Shown: positions 14,801-29,800, numbered from the stretch's first letter. The stretch is 64,000 nt of DNA from Ovis canadensis (GCF_042477335.2 NC_091249.1:44500001-44564000); one strand, 5' to 3'. The notes: generated by a model from the letters alone, not told the origin. Made by a program: numbers and translations.

Positions 14801-17800
14801 AAGTCAACACATTCATATTTGTATTTATTAAAAACATTTAGAAATATAAAAAGAAACAGTCCTTTTAGTTGAATCAGAAGAATTGTGACAAGTAAAGGGC
14901 TTAGAGTCCACATTTAGAAGAACAGGAGATTTTTCTATATTCATTAAACTCTTAAAATCCCATGATTCCAAAATGCTTTTATATAGAGACTTATTATACC
15001 CTTTTGTCCTAAAATTTCATTTTGCAGGCAGAGACTTTGGTTAGATCTAAACCTTGGATCTAACATTTCCTACTGATTGACCACAGGTATATTTTGACCT
15101 TTCTGGGCCCACTGTCTCATCTGCTAAATGAGATTATTATCATCTTAATGAGAAAGCTAATGTATATAAAGTATCTAACAAGTCAGCTACTAGTAGATGT
15201 TAGCAAATATTAATTTGCTTCCTCTTATCCTTTAAAATAACTATGTTCTATTCCTTTCCTTTTTTCCATAGTGCCTGGCCAACTGTTCTGCCTATAACAG
15301 ACATTTGGATTTGAGAAGTCCTTGAAATTCTGGCAATAACTGGAAATGTCACAGTTCTAGTGCCCAAATGCTATAGTTTTAAAACTCTCATACAAATATT
15401 AACTGGCTACTTAATCTTTCTAACCATTTCTGAATTTGGAAAATGAAGATACTACTAGTATTACTACACACATGTACACACATGCATGTATACACATGAA
15501 CGTTTACACTTGAAATTAAGGTTGTAAGATCCACTGAGATACTAATGTATATGGAAGAACTAAGCAAGCTCTAAGGAGTTACACAAGTCAGCTTGTTCTG
15601 CTCTATTCTGATGGTCAGACAGCTTCAAATGTATAAGCTCTATGTAATAGCCTTATACTACCTCTTTGGTCATCTTTAATTAACTTCCCTTCCTGTGGCA
15701 AACCAATCAGTCTTCTCTCCATGACACTCAGCTAACTTATTAACATATTTGATACAGAAGAACATTAATTCAATGGGAAGAATATCATAAATGAAATAAA
15801 ACAGTAACAAAATAGTTGAAATCAAATAGCTCAGGAGGAATCTGAAACCATTCTTAAGCAAGGCAATTTCCCTTGGCTCTAAATCCTCAAGGGTTCCATC
15901 AAGACCTATAAAACAGAACCGTCTTCCTTTGTTCTTCTCTACCTCCCTTTCCTTCCTTTCATTTGGAGGAAGGTACTGAAAGGGCAGAAATGTAATGAAT
16001 TTTTTCTTTTTGCTTGACAACATTCCAGTTTGATCCAAACTTTCTACGTGTTTATGATACATCTCATAACTATAAATCTAGTGATATGCAAATGAATTTA
16101 CTATTTAGAAAATATAAATGATAAGCGAATACAGACCCATTTTTTTAGGATGACATTTCACACACTGGAAGGTTAAACAAAAGGTTGTAAATGAAATAAG
16201 ATGCACTAAAGAAATCTGATTTTACAAACACTACACATACATTAACTAACAGTAACCTTCCAAGTGAAAATAATCAGATTGAAAAGTTCAAAGAAAAAAA
16301 GACAAAGATATATTATTTTGGGTATTTTCAAGTTCCAATTAAAAAATACTGTCAAGCTTCAGTGCTGAAATTTAAATGGAAACATAATATTAGGCAACAA
16401 AAATAAATTGGTTTTTATTCCCATCATAGATTAAATATTACTGAGACACTCTTAGGGTGCAGCAACAAGAAAATGAGAAAAATTTATTCTGGTAAAAACC
16501 TTAAATTATTATTTTTTTAAACTCTCAAGAGAAAACAAATACATTCTACCATATTTTTATACAATTACCACTATTCTATTTAACATGTCATTATTTTTGT
16601 CAGAAACATATACACCAAGTAAAAAAGTATTACAGAACTAAATTTTTTTCCTCTCTATAAATGAATGCTATGAAGTAAGAATATTTACTGTAGAATCAGG
16701 TAGAATCAAAATAAAGAAGCTGTAAAATCATGCTCCTGACTTTTTGGTGTTGCTTTCCTGACAAGGACCATAACAACAAAAACAAATGTTCCCTTTCCTC
16801 AAACATACAACAAGCTTTCATTTTCTGGCCTTCTTACGATAAAATGTTTTAAAATTCTAATGTCTAATATCAATTAATTACAGAGAAATGAGTACTAGTG
16901 TACATAAATGTGGAGTTAAGAGTATTTTTTTTCTTAAAGCTGTAATAGGAAAACTGCCATTTATAGTTGTAGATTCCAACACATCTCTCCTAGTAATCAA
17001 TAAAACAAGCAGGCAGCAAGTCAGTAAAGCTGTAAATCATCTGTACAACACCATCAATCAGTTTGACTTAAATGACATTTACAGGACACTGATCTCAATA
17101 AAATATTGTTTTCAAGTGCACATGAAATATTCACCAAGATAAGCCATACTCTGAACAAATAACATAAATACTAAAGTTAAAAGAATAACAATCATGAAAA
17201 CTATGCTCATGGATCATAAAGAAAACAAAAAGGTACTTCAAACTCTCTAACTGTTCAGAAATTAAACAATATCCATCTAATTAAACCATAGGTTAAAGGT
17301 GAAGTTTTAAGGGAAATTTAAAACATTTTAAAATCAAAGAAAATAAAATACAATATATCATATTTATAAGATGTAGCTAAAGCAGTGCTTAGAGGGAATT
17401 TTATTGCATTAATTATTTATATTCGAAGAAAAAAAAATGTCTAAATTAGTAATTTAAGCTTCTAAATTAAGAAACCAGAGGAAAGAGCAAGAACACACAA
17501 ATGCAAGTGGAAGAAATAATACAGATTACAGTAAACGTGAATAAAAGTGAAAACAGAAAATCAATCATTACAAAAGTCAGTTAATTCAAAACTGTTCCCT
17601 GGTGGAACTGTTATGTAGGCTTCAGCAGAGTGGGCAGAAATGAAAAAGAGGGAAAAGCAAGAAGCAAGTGTACCAAACGCAAGGGGCAGAAGATCTGTGT
17701 AAAAGTCCATGTGAGTAACTGTGAACCTAACAGTGGTGTACTCTTACTTAGCTCACTTCTTACTTCCTGAGCTTCAATTTCCTTACTTATAAAAAGGGGG

Positions 17801-20800
17801 TAGAAATAATTTCCATAGGATAAATGTAGAGATTAAATATTTATAAAAACTAGCATTTGGAAAAAATAAAAAATCTTTGTTCTAAATAATAAGATTAACA
17901 GACTAATTGCAATCTAGCACACAAATGCCACATTAACTTCAACATACCTTTTAAGGTCTCTGGAGGTGTGATATAAGAATAAAGTAAAATTCATTAGTTA
18001 TCATAAAAACTTTTTGGTAGCAATAGTAGAGCTCAAATAGGGAAAATCATCATACACTAATAGTAACTGGTTTATTCAAGGAAAAAAAGTTAAAAGAAAA
18101 AATGAGGTCAAGAATATAAATATGGAACTATTCCCAAAAGAAATTTAACTTACTGCAAAATTACCTTTTTGCAGATTTTTTCAAAGTTGATATCTTCACC
18201 AAGAGCAGATTTAGTTACTACATCAGGTTTCAACTCCTGTAAAAGAGTAAACTAATTTTAGTTATGAGCCTAACTTTAAACTGTCATTATATTATGAGCT
18301 GAATTTCTTCCTGTGTTTTGCTTTCAAGGACTGTTATTTAAAGAAATGATTACTTATTTTAATGATATTTCAGGACACTGGAAATTCTATCAATTTATAA
18401 AGAAAAGCCCATATTTATAGAGAAATACTTAATTTTAATCCTTGATATAAAAAAATCTAAACCACAAATATTTTTCTACTCTGGAAAGGATTAATCTTTC
18501 ATTTTAGAAAACTAAGAAACACAGAAAAACAAAGAAAAGTAAATAAAATTACTGGCAGTGTTGACATAATTATAATTTTATTATATATCCTTCTACAAGC
18601 TTCTTTCAGAGTTTAAGTTTGATATGCATTCCACTAAGGAATCGTCAGTACCAAAATCAGACTGATTCTATTCTGTCCAATTGAAGATGGAGAAGCTCTA
18701 TGCAGTCAGGAAAAACAAGACCTGGATTCAACTGTGGCTAAGATCATCAGCTCCTTATTGTAAAATTCAGGCTCAAATTGAAGAAAGCAGGGAAAACCAC
18801 AAGCTCATTCAGGTATGACTTAAATTGCTTACGCTTATACAGTGGAGGTAATGTATAGATTCAAGGGACTAGATCTGGTAGACAGAGTGTATGAAGAACT
18901 ATGGACGGAGGTTCATAACATTGAACAGGAGGTGATGGCCAAAATCATCCCCAAGAAAAAAGAAATTCAAGAAGTCAAAGTGGTTGCCTGAGATAACCAC
19001 TGAGAGATAAGAGAAGTGAAAGGCAAAGGAGAATGCAGAGTTCCAGAGAACAGCAAGGAGATGTAAGAAAGCCTTCTTAAGTGACCAATGCATGGCAACG
19101 CTGACTCAATGCACATTTTGAGCAAACGCCTGGAGATAGTGAAGAACAAGGAAGCCTGGTGTTCTGCAGTTCATGGGTCGCAAAGAGTTGGACACGACTT
19201 AGTCAATGAACATCAACAATAGCATAATTCAGTGTTTTGGGTCAATTCATTTTTAACTTAATTTTAAATATAACCATATCTCCTATGACATCATACAAAA
19301 TTTTTAAATGGTGCTTAAGTAACACTGTATAAATAGAAATGCTATGCCATAACTAGAATTTTGGTTCAGAACTATCCTAATTAGACACTGAGGAATTTAA
19401 TGAATCAAGCAGTTCATTTGGTAATAAAATATAAATTATGAAGTTATTCTTTCTTTCCTATAGTTTTATTCAGAAAAGATCAGGAACTGCCTTTCAGAAA
19501 AGACTCTTTGATATGTTATTCCAAATGGAGAGCAGCACCTCAAATGTTAGTATTCCTTTAGAAGATAAGATGAAATCTAACTGACAGCCTTTCTCAATTC
19601 TTCTAAGAGTCAGCTATGCAGTCTTCTTGTGAAATTCATGGTAAACTGCCAAGACTTTCGAATTGTTGCTCCAAATTCTAAACCTGTATCCATTCTGACT
19701 CAGTATATCTAACACACTTTTAAAGGAAGAAGTCTTAAGAAACCATTTTCATTATTCTTGGTTTGGATTTAGTAGTTCTAATGATAGATTATAATCTAGC
19801 CACAAAACTCAATTTACTCATATTGTAAGAATAAATTATCCTTCAAATTGATTATGAAAGCCAGTTGCTATAGCAAAATTCACTAGGGTCTAACAGATCA
19901 GTAATATAAGCTACAGGGAATAGTATAATATTTTTTTTTTTTAATACAAGATCTGAAGTAATCCATAGTTTTCAAAGAATGCCTTGGATGATGGGAATTT
20001 TTTACTGCAGTAAATGGGATGGGAAGTTGTGGCTGTAGTACCTCACCTGACAATTCAGCTACTTTCTTCATTATAAATGAATGGCTTCCCATAAGAGTTT
20101 GAAAAGCATGTAAGATTGCAAGCTTTGTACATAAAACTCCAAAAAGCCCTCATTTAGGTAAAAAGTAGAGAACTCTAAAAGACAAGTGGTATTTAGAGGC
20201 TTGGTCATGAAAGAGTTTCAACAATTTCAGCTTTCAGGCTAGCTATTCAGAAATTGACGTATAATCTAACCAGCATCTTGGGAACACTTCCACTTCAAGT
20301 ACATGGGAAGAAGCTAGGTTGAACATGGTTAGGCAGTAAGCCATCTGGTCAAAAGGTCCGAGGAACTACATAAAAAATTTGGGGAATAATTTATGCTTAT
20401 GTTAATCTTGTCTTTCATTTTCTTGATGGGAAAATGGAATGAAGAGCCTAGAATATAAGTTTTTCAAGGGTGAGAATGGTTTCTTACTCATCTTTGTGTA
20501 TCTGATCCTAGTACAATGACACATTTATTCAACAGAAGTGGACCAGGGTGAAGAAATTTAAAATGCTTATTCCTCAGTGAGAGGTCAGTAAAGTCTCTTA
20601 TCAACAGAAAAGTCAAATTCAGAATTTCCAAAGAATTTTTAGATGCCAATGTGGGCTTTTTCTTTAGAAAAGCAAAGAAAAGACAAATACTAGAAAAAAC
20701 TACAAGGACCCACTAGAGTATCTGTTTCAAAGTAGAACATTACTGCTCAAAAGTATTCTACACTACCTTAATTTTTAGGTATAGCAGGAAAAGGCTAAAT

Positions 20801-23800
20801 ACTACTTAAGAACTCACTGAAACATATAGATATATCGTGAATGGCCAGGAAACCACACTAGCTAATAAGCCAGGTAGGTGCCATAAAAGAAAAGACTTCA
20901 TACCAACTCAAAAATTAAGATTCATTTCTAGACCCAGGAAAAGACACTTTTACACAACAGCTCTGTTCCTATTCCAAAAACATTACACATACTCAGTGTA
21001 GAAAGGTTGTATGATCCCCTCATGCAATGGACTTAAACATAGTGTTAGTCACTCAATTGTGTCCAACTCTTTGCAACCCATGAACTGTAGTCCACCAGGC
21101 TCCTCTGTCCATAGAATTCTCTAGGCAAGAAGACTGTGCCATTCCCTTTTCCAGGAGATCTTTCTTACATAGGGATCAAACTCGGGTCTCATGCATTGCA
21201 GGTGGATTCGTCAATGTCTGAGCCACCAGGGAAGCCCTCAACATGGTTAAGAAAATACTAGTAAAAATGTGAGAGAAAAGACATCATTTCAGTGCTTATA
21301 TGATAATTTTCCACTATGCCATTTATAGTATTTGGGGTTAATGATAAGTAAAATGACTAAGACAGGAACACTTAGCTTTCTTTTATATAAAACTAATTCT
21401 AGTATCTTTTTTCAGATAAAAGTATTTTTCTTAAATTTTAGAGCTTTCTCTATTTTAAGTTGAATTTAACCATTTCATAAAATTCTGCAACTTTAAATGC
21501 AGAACAAGATGCATTATTACAGATGGTAATTTGCAAATTTTATACCAAAGTCATACATTATGGACTCTGGGGGAAAAAAAAATGCCTAGGTATATTTCAA
21601 CTTATGAAAAGAAAATGTTGAACACTTTTAAATCAAAGAAATTTTAAATATGACCTAAGCACATTAAAAGGGAAAACGAATGACAATATTAAAACGCAAA
21701 ACTATTCTCAATTAGAAAACCATGGAGAAAACAATGGGAAAATGAAGATATCGGAACTATGTAACAGGTGTTAAATACTGAATACTTCACTAAACAAGTT
21801 TAAAATGAGTGAGAGACTAACATTATACCAGACAAGTAAAACTTGAGCAATTTTACACAACTGTACAAAAATGCTGCAAAAATTTTTCACTAAAAAAAGT
21901 TGTCTAAATTTATCATAAGTGCTTGAGAAATTAAAAATATCAATAATTTGCTAATCAAATGCTAAATGAACTTAAGCTTCTGAAACTGGGCCTAAGTAAT
22001 TTTTCCTCCATAGATTCCCTTAATGTTCACTTCCTTAATTTCCTTAATGTTCATCTTCTGACTTGTAAGCTTATTCATTAGTGAGCAGGGTTTGTTTTGA
22101 CTTGTATAAGACACACATTTTTTTTGTTTTTCGACATTCAATTCAGCTTTGTTTTCTAGCATCAGCATAACTTGTTTCTTTTATTTCAAGTTTCAAATAG
22201 CTATGATTATCTAAGCCTTCTTAAAGATGAAATAAAGCATTAACTACTTTACAACATATGAGTTACTACTCTGTTTATAAAACATCAGAATTATAAGGGA
22301 CTTCAGCTATCACATAATTCTCCACCTGTGCAGGAAAGGGTTAAGTCAGCAGGCCTGGGCTGCTCCCACTGCACATTCCTGAGAAGGCCTAACTTCTTCA
22401 GGACTGGCCTTTGGCCAGTTCCTAGGAATTAAGTTCTGAGCCCTTGGGCCACAGGCTTACCAAGTTGATCAGGTAGTTTACCCTAGTAATGTGATTTATG
22501 ATGACTATGTCTTCACTCTGGGGAGTTGGAGTCTGCATAGTAGAGAGGAGTCATGCAGGCGATTCATGTCTATGTGACTGGCTCCCAATAAAACTCCTGA
22601 CACCAAGGCTCAAGTGAGCTTCCCTGGTAGGCAACACTTTGCAAGTGTTGTCATACATTTCTGCTAGGAGTGTGTCCATGCAACCACACTATACTGGCTG
22701 AGGGCATCTACAGGCTTATGCCTGATTTTTCCTAGACTTCCCTCATGGGCCTCTTCCTTTTGCTGGTTTTAATCTGTATCCTTGAGTATAAATAAACTGT
22801 TATTCTGAGTATAAAAGTTGTTTTGTTTGTTTTTCCTGAGTCCTGTGAATCCTTCCAGTGAATCATTCAACCTTGGGGACCCTCAACCATTCAATTTTAA
22901 AAAGAGAAAATGAGAAGCCAATAAAGTTTAAGAAACTCATTAATTTAAACTAACATTGCTCAAGTTTCCCACATTAAAGATAGCCATTCACTAATAACCA
23001 GACCCAGCAGAATATTTCAGTTCCTTATTCCACAGTGCCAGATGCTATGGCTTTGCTTATACTCAAAAGAGCAAACTCTGTGGGAATTAGCTAATCTCAA
23101 ATTTTGATTATCTGGCTATCTCCTTGTCTTTTTTTCTCTCCAAAGGCTTTCGTTTGAACAAATGAATATACCAACTCATAACTAAACATAAAACTAGTGT
23201 AACGTTGTCTCTGGCTGAGTGGGGAAAGTATGTTTGCAACCAAACTATTCTATATCAGGCTGTGGAGAGGGACACTAAGACAAAAAATAACTTGAAGGCA
23301 TTAATCAGGCTGATACTTTTAATTCCAAGAGACTCTCATTAAGGTTGGGCTTCTAATGTAATAAAATATAAAACATGTTTGTACTTTCCAAAATATGATT
23401 AAAACTGGAACATGATATCTTAGATTATGAAGGGTTAATCTCTAATACCAGGGACTTACAAGGTGCCAAGAAAAGTCTGGATTCTTGGACATATTTTTTG
23501 TCTATTTGGAAATGAAGCAATAAATGCATTTCTCTGAAATAAAGAATCTGAAATAACTCGTGAGAGAGCTATTGACATCCAAATTCATGCTTTTCCACAG
23601 ATGGGAATGTCATTATGGTTACCCTTCAGTGACAACAAAAACCCTATTTCCTAAATACTGTTCTACTGTCTCCTAAATACAGTACCAGATGGAACTTCAA
23701 TAAGGTTATACTCTGTCATCATATCGCCAAGGATTTTTCCAAATACAACACCTCTTTGTCCTTCACCTATTCTTGTGTTATCTATGGCATTTAATGGCAT

Positions 23801-26800
23801 CTCCAGCCTCTGCTACTCAGGTTAGACAGCTCAGAGTCATCTGATGCTGTGGGTCTCCTCGTCATGCCTCTGCTATGCTCCCCATCCCCCTTTCCACTAC
23901 TCTGCTGTGGTGTCTGTTGAATTTAGTTCCCTCCTTTGGATTACCATTATTTTACCCACAGAATCAGAACTTCATTATGGATTGTGTGGGTTATAATAAC
24001 GTAACTGAGTTTCCTGCCTCCACAACCAGTAATTCCAAGGACCATTATGTCACTGTCTTGAATACAGAAAGAAGCCCGAAACCTTTATTCTGGTGTTGAA
24101 ATCCTTTCATTATCTGGTCTCGGTGCCTCTTTCTAACACTGTAATACTCTTTTTCCATAAGTCTTATATGCATTCATTCAGCTTTACACAGAATTCCCTG
24201 AATAAGTTTCCTATTCTCCCACCCCAGTATCTTTGTTGTGTGCTTTAAAATTTTTTATTGCAAAATGCCTTTCTCTAACCAGTCACCTAGCTTTCTCACT
24301 CTCTCTCTCCCCAATCAAGATCTATTAATGTTTCAACTCTTTGTTTCTGAGTGTCACTGAAATGAAGCAAGCCTTCTTAGAGACATGGCTGATTAGAATC
24401 TAAGGCAGAAAAAAGTATAATCCATGCAACATTTTGTTACGCCAGGAAAGAAAATTGGGTTCTCTCAAAAACTCATAAAAGGCAGCTTAGAAAGGATACT
24501 ACTGGTCAAATTTGGGTGTCAGAAGAATAATGACAGCAAAGAATTATAACCACACTGACCATATGATTAGTTGTTTAAACCAGTACCCATTTGAGAGTGA
24601 AATGAGGCTCTATTAAAAATAATGCTGGGACAAGTGATGATTACCACAACACCAGGGAAATCTAGTCATATAGCCACCCTAATCATAATACTTGCCAATT
24701 TTTGCTATCTCCAAATGCTCTTTTTCTCCTAAAGCCACTTCAAGCAGACTTTTAACACAAATATCCCCATCAATCTCTTTTGTTTTCACTAATCTCCACA
24801 CTGCTAAATCTAATGAGCAGACCTCAGCACTCCTCTTACTTGAGGAGCATCAGGTGTATTTTAAGTGCCTAGAAAAGGGAATGTCATTTGGTAAGTGTTC
24901 AGAAATACTTGTTAACAGAATAGATACTGAAGTTATTTTTACCTATTAGGCATTATAAATTGTTAAACTAAGTATCTGTTATCTCAGTATTGGGTATAAT
25001 ATATACCAGACCTGCTAGTAAACACTGCTCTTGCTCAGGAGCTGAATGAACTACAAGAGAGTACACTTATAACTATGTCTTTCATTCACATTTGTTATTT
25101 TTTAATTTTCTAAGTTAAAAACAAAAAACCCCATGCATCTTTATCCATGACTACACTGAGACGTGAATCTACATCATTATCACAGATAACATAACTTCAT
25201 TTAGGCAAACTAGTAAAATACTCTAAAAATTTTGTAACTCTTGATCCTACAAGTACTTCCTTTATAAATTCAAATAATAAAGCACAATAATGCCATATAA
25301 ATTCAAGTCTCCATTCTGTAACCTGTGAAGTTACAGTCAGTCACTTTTTAAGAGTCAGTTTCATATTACAGGCAGTTTTTCTTGAGTCCTCAAAGCAGTA
25401 CTAAGTGGTGCTCCTCCAATACATCTACCAGTAGATGTACTGTATTCTAGTGTATTGTATTCAATACACTGCACTGAAACTGTTTACATGTCCATGTCTC
25501 TCATCAGACTACAAGCTTCTCAAGGGCAAATGCCATACTGATTTCTATATACCTGTAAATTAGCACAGTATTTGGCATACAAAGTACAGACCTAGTACAT
25601 TTTTGTTGAGCTGAAGTAAAGTACTTTGGCCATCTGGATGGTTCTGAAGTCATTATAAAAATGTGCAAACTCTTCAGGCAAAGTACAGTTCTAACCATAC
25701 TAGGTAAAACTTTCATTTTTTGGATCCTACAGTACAAAGTCAAAGAATAAGAATGATTTCTGCACTAATCTAAAGTCATAACGCAACATGGACAATGATG
25801 ATGGACTGTGTGGTATGCTACGTCTCCAAAAGACCTCTGGTTCAGGAACTCTCTGTCACTGAATAGTTTGGGCCTACCTTTAAAAAAATGGTATTGAAGA
25901 CAATGGCTATCTCAAATAATAGTTCATCCATGCAAATTATATGGAGTAAAAGACTACAGACATTCAAAATCTTGAAAAATTAAATGTTCCTAGTATAGTA
26001 CTAGGAACATTGATGTGGCATATTTTATTTAATCCCTACAGCAAATAGTTCAGACAGGAATTATTTCAAATTTTAAGGTGAAGAAACAGACCCAAGGACA
26101 CAAATTAGTTAATGGTACAAAAACAGTATCAATCCAACCTGTTAAAAATTTCAAGAAATAATGCAAATGGCTTTATTCTTCTTCACTGTTAGAATTACAC
26201 CTTTCCACATTTTAAAAGTTACCAACTTACTGTTGATTTTAGTTCAACTTTTGAAATTAAAATTCTTAAATCCAAAATTCTTCAATAATAAAATCTCAAA
26301 CATTAGCATCAGACGGAAAATAAGAAAAAGAAACAAAACGTTACCAAACAACTTTGATAGAGATCTATCTTCATTTTGATTAGAAAAATTTAATGGTGCT
26401 TTGCCATTATCTCTTCAAATATCTGTTTATAATAGATGTTCACATTAATATCTGAAATGTTACTATTGTGCAGAATATCAGGTGCTGTTTAAAAATACAA
26501 ATAACCAGAAAGAGTAGAGTTTTTAAAATAACATGCAAATGACCTGACATAACACAAGGGAAGATGTACTAAAATATAGACTGTTAAAAACTATCACTTA
26601 AGAACTATACATATGAAGATGAAGTAGCAGGGCAATTTTTCCTCAGTGTTGTAGCTCTCAATGGTGGGAAAATAAAAAGATACTCAAATTACTGGGGACC
26701 TTTCTCAAATTGGCCAAACCTCCCATCCATTATGATATGCATCCCAGGCATGAATCTTTGTGCATTTATCCCCTGCCTCCCCCAGTAAAACCACTGTTAT

Positions 26801-29800
26801 AGAGGATGGTGAAGGCTGTGAAAATGATTCACTCTAGTTTTGTAAAGAGCAGGTAAGAGGTGGCGAATTCTGCCCTGTTATCAAATAAAGCCCATGAAAC
26901 TTAAAAACAGGACAATGTACAAAGTATGTGGAGGAGATACAACGCTGACTGTAATATGCAGACAAAAATGATCAGGAAGAGAGAGACCACCTGATAAAAA
27001 CCTTTTAATACCCACAAGGAATTAGATCTGGTCTGGCAGACAACAGGAAAAGCTAACTTAGGTTGCTTATTATGAGAATGATATAACAAAACAAAGTAGG
27101 TTTACTATTAGAAAATTTTACCAATTTCAGGTTTTTGCTGGCAGCCAGTTCAAAGCATTACTAAAGATCAACAAATAGTACAGTACTCGCCCCTTACCTG
27201 TGGCTTTGGTTTCTGCGGTTTCAGTTACCCACAGTAAATGGCAGTTCAAAAATAAAAAATTCCAGAAATAAACAATTCATAAATTTTAAATCATGAGCCA
27301 TCACTCTGAGTAGGGTGATGAAATCTTGTGCCATTTTGATCTGTCCTGCCTGGTACATCAATCATCCATTTGTCCAGGTTTCATGCTCATTAGTCATTCA
27401 GAAGCCATTTCCTATCAGACGGACTGCTGAGGTATCACAGAGCCTCGGAGCAGTGACACTGGCAATTTGGATATGCTAAAGAGAAGCAGTAAAGTGCTTT
27501 CTTTAAGTGAAAACGTGCAAGTTCTTGATAATAATAATAATAAATCCTGTATTGAGGTTGGTAAGATCCACAGTAAGAACAAATTTTCCATCCATGAAAT
27601 TATGATGGAAAAAAAAAAAAAAGAAATTCAAGCTAGTTTTGCTGCTGAGCCTCAAACTGCAAAAATCATGGATAAGTGCCTAGTTAAAATGGAAAAGGCA
27701 TTAAATTTGTGGATGGACAACAGGAACACAAAACACATTTCAAGTGATGGCTGTGGGCTGCACCAGAAAGCACTGAGCCTACAGGAAGACTTACTGCAAC
27801 AGGTGACACTCGCGTTACTGCAAGTAAGGGACGATTACACAGATTCAGTAACAGGTTTGGATTGAAAAATGTAAAAATTACTGGAAAGCTGCATTTGCCA
27901 ATCAAGAAGCCTCTGCCACATTTTTGGCAGAGTTGAAGAGGTTGATAAAGGAGAGAGATCAACATTCACATAACTTTTATCACAGTCTACTTTAAAATTG
28001 TGCCATTTTATTATTAGTTACTATTAATCTCTTACTGTGCCTAATCTGTAAACTAAACTTTACTGCAGGTATTCACATTTAGGAAAACACACAATACTTA
28101 TAGGATTGGTTTGAAACTGTCAGTCACTCAGTTATGTCCAACTCTTTGCAACACCATGGACTGCAGCCTGCCAGGCTCCTCTGTCCACGAAATTTTCCAA
28201 GCAAGATTACTGGAATGGATAGCTGTTCCCATCTCCAGGGGATCTCCCCAACACAGGGATCAAATCTGGGTCTCCTGCATTGCAGGCAGATTCTTTACCA
28301 TACTAGCCAACAGGGAAGTCCATAGGATTGGATACCATCTGCCATTTTAGGCATCTACTGAGGGTCTTGGGATGTGAGCAGATAAAGGACTATTATACTG
28401 CCAATGTGACTTTCATTCATGTTTAAAGTTGAAGTTTTGTATTTTAAAAACAGAATTCATCTTTCAACTATAAATTATTTTCATCAAGATATGAAAATAA
28501 TTAGACATGAAAATAATTATATATGAAAAATAATTACAATTTCAGTGTGCTAAAAACAACTTGTACAATTTGACAGTCCAAACATTTGCATTTCACTTAA
28601 AAATAGTAACTAAGCATAAACATCATCAAATAATTTAGTCAAATGAAACTCTAAAACCACCTTATCTCTCACAATAGAAACACTTTTTAGAAAACAGAAT
28701 AGGACATTTCTATCCTCCTTTCCCCTGATCTAAACTGTTCTTGGCACATAAAATGACTCACTTCTGTCACGTTCAAAGAGGCAGGCAGAGAAAATGAGAT
28801 AAGAGTAATTATATCAACCCAGAGACTCTACACAGAACAATTCTGCATTCTAAAATAAGTCAGAGTAAACAGATTTTTTCATTCTAGAGATTCTTTTCTA
28901 ACAAAATGGCTGGCTTTGGGGATAAAAGTTAACCATTTTTGAGTGGAATCCAAACATTTGTTTAAATGGGCATTATTTCGTGGCATATTTATAGGGAGTA
29001 AACAAAATACTTGAACACCATATTTAGAATAACATGTTGAGAATAAGAACAATTAGAGAAGGTGAGATAATATATAGGTATTATTTTTTTATTATTTAGT
29101 ATGTATGTCAAAAAGAGGACAAAATTATAGCTTGGTATGAATATATTAAATGCACTTTACTCCTGAATTTTTTAAATCTACATACCTTTGCAACTTTAGA
29201 TTTCTTAACCCAACAACAAAGAGTTAGGGAAACAAAGAAACAAACAAAACCTCAAATTTAATGAATAATTATATAAGCTCATAGCAAATATTCCCCACAG
29301 TGTAGCAACTAGAAAATGCATCAAAAGGTGGGAAATTGTTACGGAAATTGTAAGTGCCTGAGGCAGTCTTTCCTTGTAATTTTAGAATTAAGACTAAGAT
29401 ATAGGGATGTTCTAAAAGGGTTATAGGCATGTGTTAAGAAAGAGAGCAATCTTTAACTGAAAGCATAAGGAACAATCTTTCAAAGTCTCTAGAAAGTCAC
29501 ATTATTTGTTATTATAAGTTCGAATTCCTTCAAAGTATTTTCTCTAGAACCTTCAAATTTGAAGTAAACTTTTCCAAGGGCATATATGATAAAATACATA
29601 CTCATTTCTTAATTATATTTCTAAGTGTTAATAGCTTAAGGAACCTGTATCAATAGGATGTTACATTCAAGTATGTTTTTAAAGTGACAGTGAAAGTTGC
29701 TCAGTCATGTCCGACTCTTTGCAACCCCATGGACTATGGACTACTATACTACAGTCCATGAATTCTCCAGGCCAGAATACTGGAGTGGGTAGCCTTTCCC

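Larger units (their letters stand above)
338..18164 (-). other. SRFBP1 intron 4 (17.8 kb)
   Basis: Mostly transposon-derived; elements are listed separately. In the stretches between them (about 338-900, 980-1250, 1740-2030, 2340-2780, 3100-3520, 3760-4550, 5540-6220, 8060-8670, 14810-15050, 15620-17720 and 17870-18164) I see only A+T-rich sequence. A 128-codon minus-strand frame at 15676-16062 has no family resemblance I can recognise. Confidence 0.7.
27181..28400 (+). mobile_element. Tigger1-type DNA transposon with both ends, internally deleted
   Basis: Begins CAGTACTCGCCCCTTACC next to a TA target, and ends with the matching terminal region (CATCTACTGAGGGTCTTGGG then GGACTATTATACTG). It contains the start of a pogo-like transposase but lacks most of that gene. 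A Bov-tA (28110-28321) later inserted near the right end. Confidence 0.8.

Noticed and set aside
15676..16062. 128-codon minus-strand frame in intron 4
   Set aside because: Same strand as SRFBP1, but no splice signals in register, no family resemblance and low-complexity hydrophobic stretches. Treated as chance.
22327..22888. Part of a complete provirus
   Set aside because: No gag, pol or env similarity is seen on either side within intron 3; only a solo LTR is supported.
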